The notes: a model not told the origin generated them from the letters alone. DNA of 14,670 bases from Litoribrevibacter sp041590855 (GCA_041590855.1 JBFHTA010000076.1:1-14670), one strand, 5' to 3'. Positions 1 to 7,857 are shown, numbered from the stretch's first letter. Made by a program: numbers and translations.

Positions 1-129
1 AACCTTCTTATTGATAAAAAGAAGCCAAAAAACATGAGCCTAGACGGGAAAGTCTTAAAAGATGAAACCAAAGAAGGCTACATCAAGTCCATCGAAGGTG
101 CCGAAGTCTCCGTTGAGATCAAGATGTAG
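1..129 (+). CDS. 3' end of an unknown protein (partial)
   Basis: Frame 1 is open from the first base and ends at TAG (127-129), giving the last 42 residues of a protein whose start lies outside the window. The visible part is very rich in lysine and acidic residues (ends ...VSVEIKM) and has no cysteine and no membrane segment. A repeated-looking short pattern of charged residues with Gly (DGKVLKDE, EGYIKSIEGAE) suggests a beta-rich soluble tail, but no family is recognised. It is convergent with the next gene, with 31 bases between the two stop codons. An internal ATG exists at codon 12, so a very short separate ORF is formally possible but unlikely, because the frame is open upstream to the edge. 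Confidence 0.6.
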   Translation, partial: NLLIDKKKPKNMSLDGKVLKDETKEGYIKSIEGAEVSVEIKM

Positions 130-160
130 GCACCCCAGAACGGACGAGTCTTGGGCCCCC

Positions 161-1180
161 TTAATACAAGCGTTTCATGTCGTGATTCACCACGGCTTTA
201 ACCACTTGATTAGTCGCTTTACCTAGCAAACCCCGTCCATTCATGTGTTCAGATAACACTTTTGGAAATGGCGTCACCTCACCTTTCGGCACGTAATCGG
301 CTTGATCCCACAGTGACATGTTTTTAAACACAGACGCATGAACCAGTGAGTGTGATGCCACTTTAATCAAGATGCCCAGTTTGGGCAGCTTGCCATCCAC
401 TGCGGCCTTTGCACATAAATCAGCGTCCGAAGTAATCTGGGCTTGTCCAGACAGTTCAAGAACCAGCTCACAACCGGGAATCATGCACAGTAGTTCAACC
501 GAGGAGTTTTGAAGAATGTTCCTCAAACTGACCGCCACTTTATTCCCCGGCCGTTCAGGAAGAAATATTACATTCTCTTCAATGAGCGTAAGAAAACCGG
601 TTTGATCACCTCGTGGCGAAACTTCGGTCTGCCAATGTTGATTATGAGTTTTGAGTAAGGCATAAGACACGTGGGTTAAATACTCGGGCAGTAAGTCGGC
701 AGCCTTAACCCCATTTTCATCAAATGGAGGAATTCTCTCCACCGGCGACCACAACTGCGAACGAGCGGCAGCACGAGCACAATGCACAAAGGCCTGGGTG
801 ACCAAAAAACGAACGTCGGATAACGCTGCCACCCCAAGTTCGCGTTCCTCCACATAACCATTAACCCGCAAAGCATGTCCTAGCCCTGGCGCTAAAAAGA
901 ATATGGTGGCATAGCGCTGGTTATGTTGTGCATCAATCTGATAGTCCTTCAGATTCTGTAATAACAGCTCGTTAGCTGAATCTACCTTTAGATCCTGTGT
1001 CACATGAATCAGATGAAAGCCGGCCTCTTCCCCCGCCAGAGCCAGTACGGCTAATTTAGAACAGCGGATAAATTCCAAACAATGGGCATCCAGCTCGCTT
1101 AAAACCCGCTTATCCAGAATTTTAAGATAATCAGGAATAAGCGTTCTTAGTGTCGACTCAGTAGAAATTATCGAGTTCAT
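161..1180 (-). CDS. PNPOx-like flavin split-barrel protein, double domain
   Basis: This 339-residue protein resembles pyridoxamine 5'-phosphate oxidase-related FMN-binding proteins. The clearest part is the second half, about residues 185-295: SPRGD (188-192), then PERPGNK followed by SLRNIL (about 208-223), then IPG and a strand-rich stretch. This is the usual flavin/phosphate-contacting pattern of the family. The first half (about 35-145) looks like a degenerate second barrel with HALRVNG and HCARAAARSQLW. The family binds flavin or related cofactors, is cytosolic, and mostly has unknown substrates; biosynthesis of vitamin B6 is not implied. ATG at 1180 is preceded by GGAGA, 5 bases upstream. 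The divergent AraC-type gene 242 bases away is the probable regulator (inference). The last 40 residues are a basic tail with no clear match. The family call is fairly safe, the reaction is unknown. Confidence 0.75.
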   Translation of the reverse strand: MNSIISTESTLRTLIPDYLKILDKRVLSELDAHCLEFIRCSKLAVLALAGEEAGFHLIHVTQDLKVDSANELLLQNLKDYQIDAQHNQRYATIFFLAPGLGHALRVNGYVEERELGVAALSDVRFLVTQAFVHCARAAARSQLWSPVERIPPFDENGVKAADLLPEYLTHVSYALLKTHNQHWQTEVSPRGDQTGFLTLIEENVIFLPERPGNKVAVSLRNILQNSSVELLCMIPGCELVLELSGQAQITSDADLCAKAAVDGKLPKLGILIKVASHSLVHASVFKNMSLWDQADYVPKGEVTPFPKVLSEHMNGRGLLGKATNQVVKAVVNHDMKRLY

Positions 1181-1422
1181 ACAAATCTCCGAAACATATT
1201 AAGGAATATAACCGAAGCTTACTCCTCATACCGGGAGCCGATTAGGCAATTAGTTTCAAAGACTTGGCGTTTCGTTTCATCGTTCAGAAATCAGGTTAAA
1301 CCATTCCCGCCTTCAGGAAATCTGAATTTAGCGCATCTTTATTTGAAGTCTGTCTTTAAGGTAAATTAAGAACCCCCTGAACAAGGGAGCCCCCGAGTGA
1401 TAATCCAGGATCTTAACCTTTC
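1181..1422. promoter_or_regulatory. Divergent intergenic region between PNPOx-like gene and AraC-type regulator
   Basis: This 242-base region must hold both promoters. For the leftward gene a TATATT -10-like box is visible (AATATA at 1205-1210 on the plus strand), 24 bases before the start codon. No good -35 lies at 16-18 bases, which would fit an activator-dependent promoter. The word TTCAG followed by an AAATC-like sequence occurs twice on the plus strand, at 1283 and 1312, 29 bases apart; direct repeats of this kind are typical AraC-family operators, but this is only a candidate. The 10-mer CATACCGGGA at 1227-1236 also occurs near 10716 and, inverted, at 10819. No ORF or RNA gene is seen here. 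Confidence 0.3.
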
Positions 1423-2457
1423 ATGAAATCCAGAGCCAAAGTCTCGACGGTTGCCGTTTTAGACTTGATAGACCATCTAATAGACCGCCAGTTGCTGGAT
1501 GAAAACACTCTGGCAAACCATTCGCTGTCGCTCTATCAAAGATACAAAAAAGGGTTCGATGATTCTTCTACCCAAGAGCCAATCCAAGAGCCAATCCAAG
1601 AACAGCGCATTGATGAACACCACTTCATCTGGCTATGGCATCAATTGGATGCGGTGGATTCCCTATCCGAAAAAATCCGCCACGCCTGGGACATCGGACG
1701 TATTATCAGACCCCACGCCAACGGTATTTTGGCGCATTGGATTAGCCATTGCGACACTCTGAATGAAGCATTAACTGTGTTTACCCACAACATTAAGCTA
1801 ATGAACCCTTCAGAACTATGGTCTGTGGAGCATAACCAAAGCACGCTTCTCATAACTCTGGATTTCCAACAAGAGAAGCACTATCCCTTGATTGCGCCGA
1901 TACGAAGCGCCTCTGCCTTGCTAAGCTGGATAGCTTATCTTTCAGGCAAAAGCATAAGGCCATGTCAGGTGATCTTACCTGCCAAACTTAAGCCATTCCA
2001 AGCGCAGTTGGATGCTTTGCTATTGTGCCCTACCCAATACCAGGGGCGTTTATTGACTCTGGTCTTCCATGAGCAGGATTTACAAACCGCAATACGATTT
2101 TCCAATCCGTATTTGAAAACAATGCTGAAACAAAAAGCGACCAGGCTATCTGAAGCCTTACCCAATCAAAACACCATCTCGAACAACATTAATACGCTAC
2201 TGGCAAATGACCTGCCTTATTACAGTTGCATAGAACATTGTTGCAAAGCTCTTAACATGAGCAGAAGTACTCTGTTTCGTAAATTGAAACTCGAGCAAAC
2301 CACCTACACACATCTGCTAGAGCAAGCTCGTATTAACCAATTTCAACAATGGAGCGGGGACAATCACTCTAAAATAGACATGTCGGAAAAGCTTGGCTTT
2401 AGCGACATAAGCTCCTTTTATAAATTTCTCAAAAAGATCCCTGACAACCCAGGATGA
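1423..2457 (+). CDS. AraC-family transcriptional regulator (Arabinose_bd type)
   Basis: This 344-residue cytosolic DNA-binding protein has an N-terminal ligand-binding region (about 75-230) with the pattern of AraC regulators carrying the Arabinose_bd-type domain. The C-terminal AraC double helix-turn-helix starts at about residue 265: CKALNMSRSTLFRKLK is the first recognition helix region and EKLGFSDISSFYKFLKK the second. The usual closing segment of the second HTH (about 10-15 residues after the F-x-x-x-F/K stretch) is short, ending IPDNPG. Residues about 50-60 contain an imperfect QEPI repeat from a 12-base tandem duplication. Only a weak AGGA is seen well upstream of the ATG at 1423, so the exact start is not secure. 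It is divergent from the flavin-barrel gene, which is the natural first target. Inducer unknown. Confidence 0.85.
   Translation: MKSRAKVSTVAVLDLIDHLIDRQLLDENTLANHSLSLYQRYKKGFDDSSTQEPIQEPIQEQRIDEHHFIWLWHQLDAVDSLSEKIRHAWDIGRIIRPHANGILAHWISHCDTLNEALTVFTHNIKLMNPSELWSVEHNQSTLLITLDFQQEKHYPLIAPIRSASALLSWIAYLSGKSIRPCQVILPAKLKPFQAQLDALLLCPTQYQGRLLTLVFHEQDLQTAIRFSNPYLKTMLKQKATRLSEALPNQNTISNNINTLLANDLPYYSCIEHCCKALNMSRSTLFRKLKLEQTTYTHLLEQARINQFQQWSGDNHSKIDMSEKLGFSDISSFYKFLKKIPDNPG
1572..1601 (+). repeat. 12-bp tandem repeat inside the AraC-type gene
   Basis: The unit CCAAGAGCCAAT is present twice exactly (1572-1583, 1584-1595), followed by half a third copy (CCAAGA). It is in frame and encodes QEPI-QEPI-QEQ in the linker before the ligand-binding domain. 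A unit of 12 bases can gain or lose copies without breaking the frame. Confidence 0.9.
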
Positions 2458-2493
2458 CCCCAGGGAGCCCTAATGAAGCCCCCTAACTTTTCG

Positions 2494-2961
2494 TTACAGC
2501 GCCAGGAAGGTTCGCTCTGATAACGAGATTACCACTGCTGCCTGATAAGACTTCCAGGACAAAGGAATCACATACGAACGCTGCTCTTGGGGAAGATGAA
2601 TATGACTAGGGGCACCTTCTATCACCAACGGAACTGAAATCATAAAGTCTTTACCCAGCTCTCGGCGAGCATTGCCTGATATGGTATTGGCTAACTCACC
2701 AATCAAATCAATGATGTTTTCTTCCGACGTATCTGACTCTCCACTACTCAGCAACAAGTGGGTTAACAAAATACGGGGAGCCGTGACGTAGACACAACCT
2801 TTAATCGGTCCGGCCACGCCTATAATTCCGGTGTAATCCAATGCCATGGGTGAGCGATTTTCTTCCAGGTACGGCGTACCCACCACAACGTCCTTATCTG
2901 TGGTGTAGCCAAAATAACGAATAATGGCATCAATAAAAATCTGCAAGTTTTCTTCGTTCAT
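2494..2961 (-). CDS. CheX-type chemotaxis phosphatase family protein
   Basis: This 155-residue soluble protein belongs to the CheC/CheX/FliY class of CheY-P phosphatases, in the CheX subtype. The family's active motif ExxN is visible once, in IGELANTISGNARREL (Glu89, Asn92), at the expected place after a central helix. The rest fits the alpha/beta fold: a GIIGVAGPIKGCVYV strand pair at 45-59 and a strand-rich C-terminal half. The family removes phosphate from a partner receiver. Its ATG overlaps the stop codon of the CheY-type gene by four bases (ATGA), so the two are translationally coupled and the receiver is the obvious substrate. No terminator with a U-run is seen downstream, where it converges on the AraC-type gene. 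High confidence in the family, inference for the partner. Confidence 0.85.
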   Translation of the reverse strand: MNEENLQIFIDAIIRYFGYTTDKDVVVGTPYLEENRSPMALDYTGIIGVAGPIKGCVYVTAPRILLTHLLLSSGESDTSEENIIDLIGELANTISGNARRELGKDFMISVPLVIEGAPSHIHLPQEQRSYVIPLSWKSYQAAVVISLSERTFLAL

Positions 2962-3347
2962 AGATGTGCTACCAATTCATTTAAAGAATCTAACAGTTCA
3001 TTTTCACTGAAGGGTTTGAGTAAAAAGCCACTGGCACCTTTATGGAGGGCTTCTATCCCTGTGGCTTTATCCGACAGCGCCGAGACAACCAAAATCAGGA
3101 TATCCGGCTTTATTTTTATAAGACGTTCAATACAGGCAATACCGTCCATTTCAGGCATGGTCAAGTCCATGGTCACCACATCTGGCATCAACAACCGGCA
3201 GGACGTTAAAGCCTCCAAACCATTAGACGCCACAGCCACCAATTCAAACCCTTTTCTGACACGAGAGGCGGTCGATTCATTATTTACGGCTCGGTTAATC
3301 TTATTACGGATGATATTAGAATCATCCACTACCATCAGTGTTAGCAT
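2958..3347 (-). CDS. Stand-alone CheY-type response regulator receiver
   Basis: This 129-residue single-domain receiver has all catalytic residues in place: the acidic pair Asp8-Asp9, the phospho-acceptor Asp61 (VVTMDLTMPEMDG), the switch Ser89 (VVSA) and Lys111 (LLKPF). No DNA-binding or output domain follows, so output must be through protein contact. A longer-than-usual loop between the first helix and second strand (about 21-33, rich in Asn/Ser/Arg) distinguishes it from flagellar CheY. The start is secure: AAGGAG sits 5 bases before the ATG and overlaps the stop codon of the upstream kinase gene. The gene ends inside the CheX-type gene (ATGA overlap). It is expected to receive phosphate from the upstream kinase and lose it through the CheX-type protein (inference from operon structure). 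Confidence 0.93.
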   Translation of the reverse strand: MLTLMVVDDSNIIRNKINRAVNNESTASRVRKGFELVAVASNGLEALTSCRLLMPDVVTMDLTMPEMDGIACIERLIKIKPDILILVVSALSDKATGIEALHKGASGFLLKPFSENELLDSLNELVAHL

Positions 3348-3356
3348 GTTTTCTCC

Positions 3357-5468
3357 TTATGCCGCCTCTTTCTCTTGAGAACTCTGCGGCGGAAACATTA
3401 TGCTAAAGCCACAGCCCTGTCCCTTACGGGAACTGATGGTGATTTTGCCCCTCAGCTTTTTAATTTCTTCTTTGACCAAAAACATACCAACGCCACGCCC
3501 TGAATCTTCATCCACCTCGTTTGCCGTTGACAGCTCCGGTGAAAAAATCAGGGATACCAGCTGTTTGGAATCCATTTGCTCCGCTTTACGCTCATCAATA
3601 ATGCCCTTTTCAAGCGCTTTTTCACGAATTTGTTCGATGATCAAACCTTGTCCATTGTCCTTAAATTCAAAGTGCAGCTGACCGTTTCGGCGCTGAGACA
3701 AACGAATCTGAATCTCGCCCATTGCAGGCTTTTCCGCCGCCAGACGATCTGCTTCAGTTTCTATACCGTGTGCAATCGAGTTTCTGATCAACTGCAAGCA
3801 AATGGAATTTAAAGACTTGGTAAAATGAGTGGGTAATGGATAGTCGTTAAGACCTGAAGTCACAACTTCCACCGATTTATTTTGTCGTTCAGCCACAGCA
3901 TCTGCGAGCAATTGCAAATGCCCCCAATCGGAGCGCACTTCAGCGGATTCAGACGACAGGTCGTTTGAAAAAGTCAGCAGTTTTTGAGTTATGCGACTTA
4001 CCGCATCCATTTGTGACATCAAGCGATCAAGCAAAACAGCCAATGGTAAAAAATCATTACCCGATAGAATTCGTCCATCCCTCAACTGATCAATTTGATC
4101 TTCAAACTGGTGGGCCAAATCCACAAAGGGCTGCAATTCCAAAGAGGCAGACTCCCCTTTGAAGTTATGAACTTTGACAAATATCGCCGTTGCTTTATCA
4201 AGAAATTGCTTATGGCTTTTGACACTGCGTTTTAACTCGTTGTTTATTTCATTAAATGCCTGATAGCTGTTATCAATGTACTGGGAGAACATCATCGGAT
4301 TTACGTGAAGAATGACAGATAACATTTCCACATTCTTTTCGTTTTGCTGACGGGATTCTTCCAGCTCTTTTGATAATAGAACTTGCCGAGTGATGTCCGT
4401 TACTGTGACCAGCACGTGGGAAATGTTCAGATTGTCCATGGTTCTGGAAAATGCAAAGCGTAAAAATTTATTGTCATAACCACCGCCTTTTTTAGGGATA
4501 TTAATCTCAACAACATTGAGCGGGTTTAAATCCCCAATGAGGTTTTCATTGATAGATGGCTTGAACAACAAATTGATGAAACTGTAGACAGTCGTCATAT
4601 CCTTTTCAGTCAGGATATCGGATAACAAGTCTTCGAAAGATTGACCTGCAATGTCCGATCGATTGAAGATGCGTTTTAACTCCTCTGAGTGTTGATTACC
4701 TATTACAAAGTCTTTATCTAATAGGAACAGGCCTTCACCAACTGTGCTGAGTATTTCATGGGTTTCTTTGCGAGCAGCTTCAATTTTCTCGTCACTCTCT
4801 CGCAACTGCCTGATGAAATGAAACAGAATGATAAAGAAGTTAATGATTGCCAGGCTGATACCTACCGTTTGAATCAAACGTAAGGTGGTCGCCTTTGAAG
4901 AAGCAACATTTTCGAGATCCAGGGTTAACGTATTCATTACGTTGAGTAGTTTTAGGTTGTTTGCCTGACCGTAACTAATGGCCGCAGCCATAACCTCGTT
5001 AAAGCGATTGGCATCAAAATCCAACGTGCCCAAATATTCCGCTGAGTCAATCACATCTTTAATATGCCCTGCGAACGGTTGCCATAGCTGCTTTGCCTGA
5101 GCTATCGCGTCCAGGCTACCCGGCGAATTCGCAGCCATTAGCGTAACCGGCTGGCCATCTGCCCCCTGTGTTTCACCACCTTTATCAAAAGCCACCAGGG
5201 TTTGATCAAATAATTGGTATGTTGAGTTCAGTTCTGCCAGTGCGTTTTGTTTTTGTTCTTGTTGTTCACTGGCTTCAATATCTAAAAGAGATTTCATCAT
5301 GCGTTGGGAAAGCATGCGCTGACGCCCTGCCAGGTTGACGTCCACTGCGTCGTCAGCAATTTCATAAGAAATATAGAAGTTAAGCGTAAGAACAGAGGCA
5401 TCCAATAGTAGAAATAAGGCAATAGAAACGATGATGCCCTTGTACTTTCCGAAATCGAATTTATTCAT
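3357..5468 (-). CDS. Membrane-bound CheA-like sensor kinase (PilJ-type sensor, PAS, HPt, HATPase)
   Basis: This protein has 703 residues from the ATG at 5468. TTG at 5474 is also in frame, but GGAG would then be only 3 bases away; for the ATG the spacing is 9. Domains in order, counted from the TTG: membrane helix 13-33; a PilJ N-terminal / type IV pili MCP-like periplasmic domain with NLAGRQRMLSQRM (47-59); membrane helix about 200-220; PAS about 234-365; a coiled coil; an HPt helix with the phosphorylatable His436 in HNFKGESASLE; and a CheA-like ATPase with the N box LIRNSIAHGIE (Asn565), DNGQG (606-610) and GRGVG (659-663). There is no HAMP, no dimerisation His box and no CheW-like P5 domain, so it is not a canonical CheA. 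It likely senses a periplasmic signal and phosphorylates the receiver encoded 9 bases downstream. Signal unknown. Confidence 0.88.
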   Translation of the reverse strand: MNKFDFGKYKGIIVSIALFLLLDASVLTLNFYISYEIADDAVDVNLAGRQRMLSQRMMKSLLDIEASEQQEQKQNALAELNSTYQLFDQTLVAFDKGGETQGADGQPVTLMAANSPGSLDAIAQAKQLWQPFAGHIKDVIDSAEYLGTLDFDANRFNEVMAAAISYGQANNLKLLNVMNTLTLDLENVASSKATTLRLIQTVGISLAIINFFIILFHFIRQLRESDEKIEAARKETHEILSTVGEGLFLLDKDFVIGNQHSEELKRIFNRSDIAGQSFEDLLSDILTEKDMTTVYSFINLLFKPSINENLIGDLNPLNVVEINIPKKGGGYDNKFLRFAFSRTMDNLNISHVLVTVTDITRQVLLSKELEESRQQNEKNVEMLSVILHVNPMMFSQYIDNSYQAFNEINNELKRSVKSHKQFLDKATAIFVKVHNFKGESASLELQPFVDLAHQFEDQIDQLRDGRILSGNDFLPLAVLLDRLMSQMDAVSRITQKLLTFSNDLSSESAEVRSDWGHLQLLADAVAERQNKSVEVVTSGLNDYPLPTHFTKSLNSICLQLIRNSIAHGIETEADRLAAEKPAMGEIQIRLSQRRNGQLHFEFKDNGQGLIIEQIREKALEKGIIDERKAEQMDSKQLVSLIFSPELSTANEVDEDSGRGVGMFLVKEEIKKLRGKITISSRKGQGCGFSIMFPPQSSQEKEAA

Positions 5469-5686
5469 AGCCAATTGCTCCAGAAAGAAAAGTCCGTTTT
5501 AAAACCGCTTTCTTCATCGCAATTAGCCTGCCAAAACACTTATTTACTGATTTTTTATAGGCTTTCTTTCCTATCTTGATGATTGATGACCATTTTTCCG
5601 CCCCAACAAGTGATTACACTCAACACTAAATACATACTTTTGCTTTAAAAAGAGGCATAAGTTATTGACAAATATATAAATAAAAA
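5469..5686 (-). promoter_or_regulatory. Upstream region of the kinase-receiver-phosphatase operon
   Basis: About 218 AT-rich bases lie between the kinase start and the end of mogA. On the minus strand a TATAAA -10-like box lies at 5554-5559, about 85 bases before the start codon; no convincing -35 is seen at the right distance. No ORF is supported. Because this gap is long and mogA ends without an obvious U-run terminator, an own promoter for the kinase operon is likely but not proven. Confidence 0.3.
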
Positions 5687-6232
5687 TCACTTCTTGGGTC
5701 GGAACGGTTGGATCACAGACTCATCGCATTCCATAAACGGCCCTTCCATTAAATCAATGCAATACGGAATGGCCGGAAAAACTGCATCCAAACACTCGCG
5801 GATCGATTTAGGTTTGCCGGGAAGGTTCACGATCAGGGTATCTTTTCTCAGACCTGCAGTTTGACGGGATAAAATCGCCGTAGGCACAAACTTCAGCGAT
5901 TCTGCACGCATCAGTTCACCAAACCCTGGCATCATACGATCACAAACGGCCTCCGTTGCTTCTGGCGTGACATCACGCTTCGCTGGCCCCGTCCCACCGG
6001 TGGTGACAATCAGACAACAGTGTTCATCGTCTGCTAAAGAAATCAGTGTTTGTTCGATTTCGTCCAGCTCATCCGGAATGACTTGATACAGCGCTTGCCA
6101 ATCGGACGTAAGATAGTCATTAAGCGTATCAATGATGGCCTGACCGGAAATGTCTTCATAAACTCCTGCGCTGGCGCGATCGCTGACAGTGACAATACCT
6201 ATTTTGATGTCGGCTTCTGAAACTTGCGGCAT
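5687..6232 (-). CDS. mogA: Molybdopterin adenylyltransferase MogA
   Basis: This 181-residue cytosolic enzyme of the MoaB/Mog family adenylates molybdopterin with Mg-ATP, preparing it for molybdenum insertion by MoeA. The family's substrate-binding signature is present as TTGGTGPAKRDVTPEAT (77-93), together with the opening IGIVTVSDRAS (11-21) and NLPGKPKSI (136-144). The MogA-type C-terminus (IPYCIDLMEGP, 155-165) separates it from the shorter MoaB. Length and motifs are those of a complete functional enzyme. The start is supported by AGGA 7 bases before the ATG. No other cofactor genes are adjacent, so it stands alone here. Confidence 0.93.
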   Translation of the reverse strand: MPQVSEADIKIGIVTVSDRASAGVYEDISGQAIIDTLNDYLTSDWQALYQVIPDELDEIEQTLISLADDEHCCLIVTTGGTGPAKRDVTPEATEAVCDRMMPGFGELMRAESLKFVPTAILSRQTAGLRKDTLIVNLPGKPKSIRECLDAVFPAIPYCIDLMEGPFMECDESVIQPFRPKK

Positions 6233-6354
6233 GAGAGAATCCTATAACAGTTAACTGACCCTACCTTACCAAGTAAATTCTTCATGCCATTGATTCAGAT
6301 TAAGCCTTTTGTGGTTTGTATAAGACGTTCTTAACTATTTCTCTCAATGTGCCA

Positions 6355-7317
6355 TCAGCTGTTTCTTTGTATCAGCCCTGCCAGCCAAGTTTTTGCTTCT
6401 GGGTAATGATCCACATCCAACACAAACTCCTGCCCTCGTGCTGCTGACTGCAACTGACAATAACCATCAGACGGCTCATACCAACGATTAGGCTTATGAT
6501 GATACGACAGAGGTTCCCGATCCCCTTGTTGATGAGACGAAGAAGACAAAAAGGGATAAAACCACTCCGGCAATTGCCAGAAGCTGGGTTTCAGGGACTC
6601 CGGATGTGTCAGGACCAGTTCATCGGTCACCTTGCTGAAAACCCCGTGTCCTGGCTTCTTATTATTCAGAACCGAGCCAGACGAATTAAGGCCATCCACA
6701 ACAAAGTCATCGAGCATTGAAGTCGTTGAAGAGAGATATAGCGTATTGTTGGCTTCCGGCTCGCCGTGCAGATGCGGATGGTACGCCAACCACTTTAGAT
6801 GGTCAGTCTCAGAAGAAGAGAATTCTGTCTGGTCGATAATCAGTTTTTCACCGATTTCTAACCAGCCCCAAAGAACGTGTTTTGACTTAGAGCCAGGGAC
6901 AAAACGCCAACGGGCTTTCTTTCGACCTTCCTTATACAATTCTACACTTCTGAACAATCCAAAGAACAAAAACACATCGCCTACGCCCACCGCTTGTTTT
7001 GTTAAATGGCCTTGCGCCGCCCCTGTTTGGCCTAAGACAGGTCGCCAGTTTGGCTCTCTGGAATACGCTGAAGCAATCATATCCGGGTCAAGATGCGCTC
7101 CGACAGCTGGCTTAATTTTCCCCTTGGTTAATTGCGAAACCAGATCAGAGACCTCCACCACCTCACCGGACGGAAGATGATGCTTAAGATCACGGTATCT
7201 GACCGAGGATTTAGTGTCAGGAATAGGCAACGCAAGCATGGAACCATCAGGAAAGATCGGATTTGGACAACCACCTGCCGAGCTATCAAAACCTTTTCTG
7301 CTCAAGATTAATTTCAT
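6355..7317 (-). CDS. Nmad3 family putative nucleotide-modification protein
   Basis: This 320-residue soluble protein opens with MKLILSRKGFDSSAGG followed by CPNPIFPDG and LPIPD, the signature start of the Nmad3 family (nucleotide modification associated domain 3), recognised by pattern. Family members were linked by genome context to hypermodified bases in DNA; no enzymatic reaction is firmly known to me. Conserved-looking polar clusters that may form a site are HLDPD (75-79), GDVFLFFGLFR (113-123), the histidine cluster HPHLHG (180-185) and RGQEFVLD (294-301). It has no signal peptide and no membrane helix. The RBS is weak (AGG directly before the ATG), but the start fits the family exactly. 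No methyltransferase, phage or restriction gene lies beside it, so the context gives no substrate. Confidence 0.75.
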   Translation of the reverse strand: MKLILSRKGFDSSAGGCPNPIFPDGSMLALPIPDTKSSVRYRDLKHHLPSGEVVEVSDLVSQLTKGKIKPAVGAHLDPDMIASAYSREPNWRPVLGQTGAAQGHLTKQAVGVGDVFLFFGLFRSVELYKEGRKKARWRFVPGSKSKHVLWGWLEIGEKLIIDQTEFSSSETDHLKWLAYHPHLHGEPEANNTLYLSSTTSMLDDFVVDGLNSSGSVLNNKKPGHGVFSKVTDELVLTHPESLKPSFWQLPEWFYPFLSSSSHQQGDREPLSYHHKPNRWYEPSDGYCQLQSAARGQEFVLDVDHYPEAKTWLAGLIQRNS

Positions 7318-7428
7318 CCTAGTGCTACCCCGAGAGTCATAAAAAACGCATTTTACTTCGAATCAAAGCGATGTCCCGAAATTTCAATTACAATTCAAGA
7401 ACATCCATTGATTGAATAAGGATATACA

Positions 7429-7797
7429 ATGATTACGTATTTCTATTGGGGCGTGGTAATCCTACTGGTAGCGCTTCCCGTATTCTTCTTAGGCGTTAAA
7501 TTACAACAATGGAAAATCGGGTTAGCAGCCGGCTTCCTGATCTTTCTGATTGGCTGGGCAGCTTATTTCTTTCACTTCCAACAACTGTTCGTCAAGCGCT
7601 GGGGTGGAATCATGACCATTACCGTGCCACAAGGCCAGCATCATATGGGCGCAACCTGGAAAGACGATAATTTGTGGATCGAAAATTACGACCCGGCCAC
7701 CAACATTTGCCACTTCCAGGAATATTCCAAAGGCAATTTGTTACAAGGAAAGGTAACCATCAAAAACTGCAATCCACTCATGCCTAAAACCCGCTAA
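7429..7797 (+). CDS. Small inner-membrane protein with two helices, unknown
   Basis: This is a 122-residue protein of no recognised family. Two hydrophobic helices are visible at about 3-23 and 30-49, separated by a short LQQWK turn. A soluble tail of about 70 residues follows, rich in aromatic residues, with MTITVPQGQHHMGATWKDDNLWIENYD and two cysteines (Cys94, Cys114) that could pair if the tail is periplasmic. AAGGA lies 6 bases before the ATG, so expression as a real gene is well supported. It is divergent from the Nmad3 gene (111-base gap) and convergent with the MscS gene, separated by a strong bidirectional hairpin. It is therefore a single-gene transcription unit. Function unknown. 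Confidence 0.7.
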   Translation: MITYFYWGVVILLVALPVFFLGVKLQQWKIGLAAGFLIFLIGWAAYFFHFQQLFVKRWGGIMTITVPQGQHHMGATWKDDNLWIENYDPATNICHFQEYSKGNLLQGKVTIKNCNPLMPKTR

Positions 7798-7834
7798 GCT
7801 GCTGCAAGCACTCGGTCAGTTTCCTAAAACACAA

Positions 7835-7857
7835 AAACCCAGCCTAAAGCTGGGTTT
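7835..7857. terminator. Bidirectional intrinsic terminator
   Basis: A perfect 9-bp stem, AAACCCAGC (7835-7843) with GCTGGGTTT (7849-7857), and a 5-base loop CTAAA. On the plus strand it follows the small membrane-protein gene by 37 bases and runs into a T-rich stretch; on the minus strand the stem is followed by TTTTTGTGTTTT. The loop contains the stop codon (TAG, 7846-7844) of the minus-strand mscS-like gene, so one hairpin ends both convergent genes. Confidence 0.85.

Noticed and set aside
131..157. Possible terminator between the left partial gene and the flavin-barrel gene (CCCAGA with TCTTGGG)
   Set aside because: Short stem with a bulge, a long loop and no T-run.
2458..2493. GC-rich possible hairpin between the convergent AraC-type and CheX-type genes
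   Set aside because: The stem is only about 3-4 bp (GGG/CCC) and no T-run follows on either strand.
5540..5600. Possible flagellar sigma-28 promoter (GCCTATAA on the minus strand) before the kinase operon
   Set aside because: The -10 differs by one base from GCCGATAA, but the nearest TAAAG-like -35 (TCAAG) is about two bases too close and mismatched.
5664..5669. Perfect TTGACA -35 on the plus strand
   Set aside because: No -10 at 16-18 bases and no plus-strand gene downstream; it lies at the 3' end of mogA.
6496..7180. Plus-strand ORFs (74 and 182 codons) opposite the Nmad3 gene
   Set aside because: Antisense shadows of a gene with a clear family start; their translations show no domain pattern.
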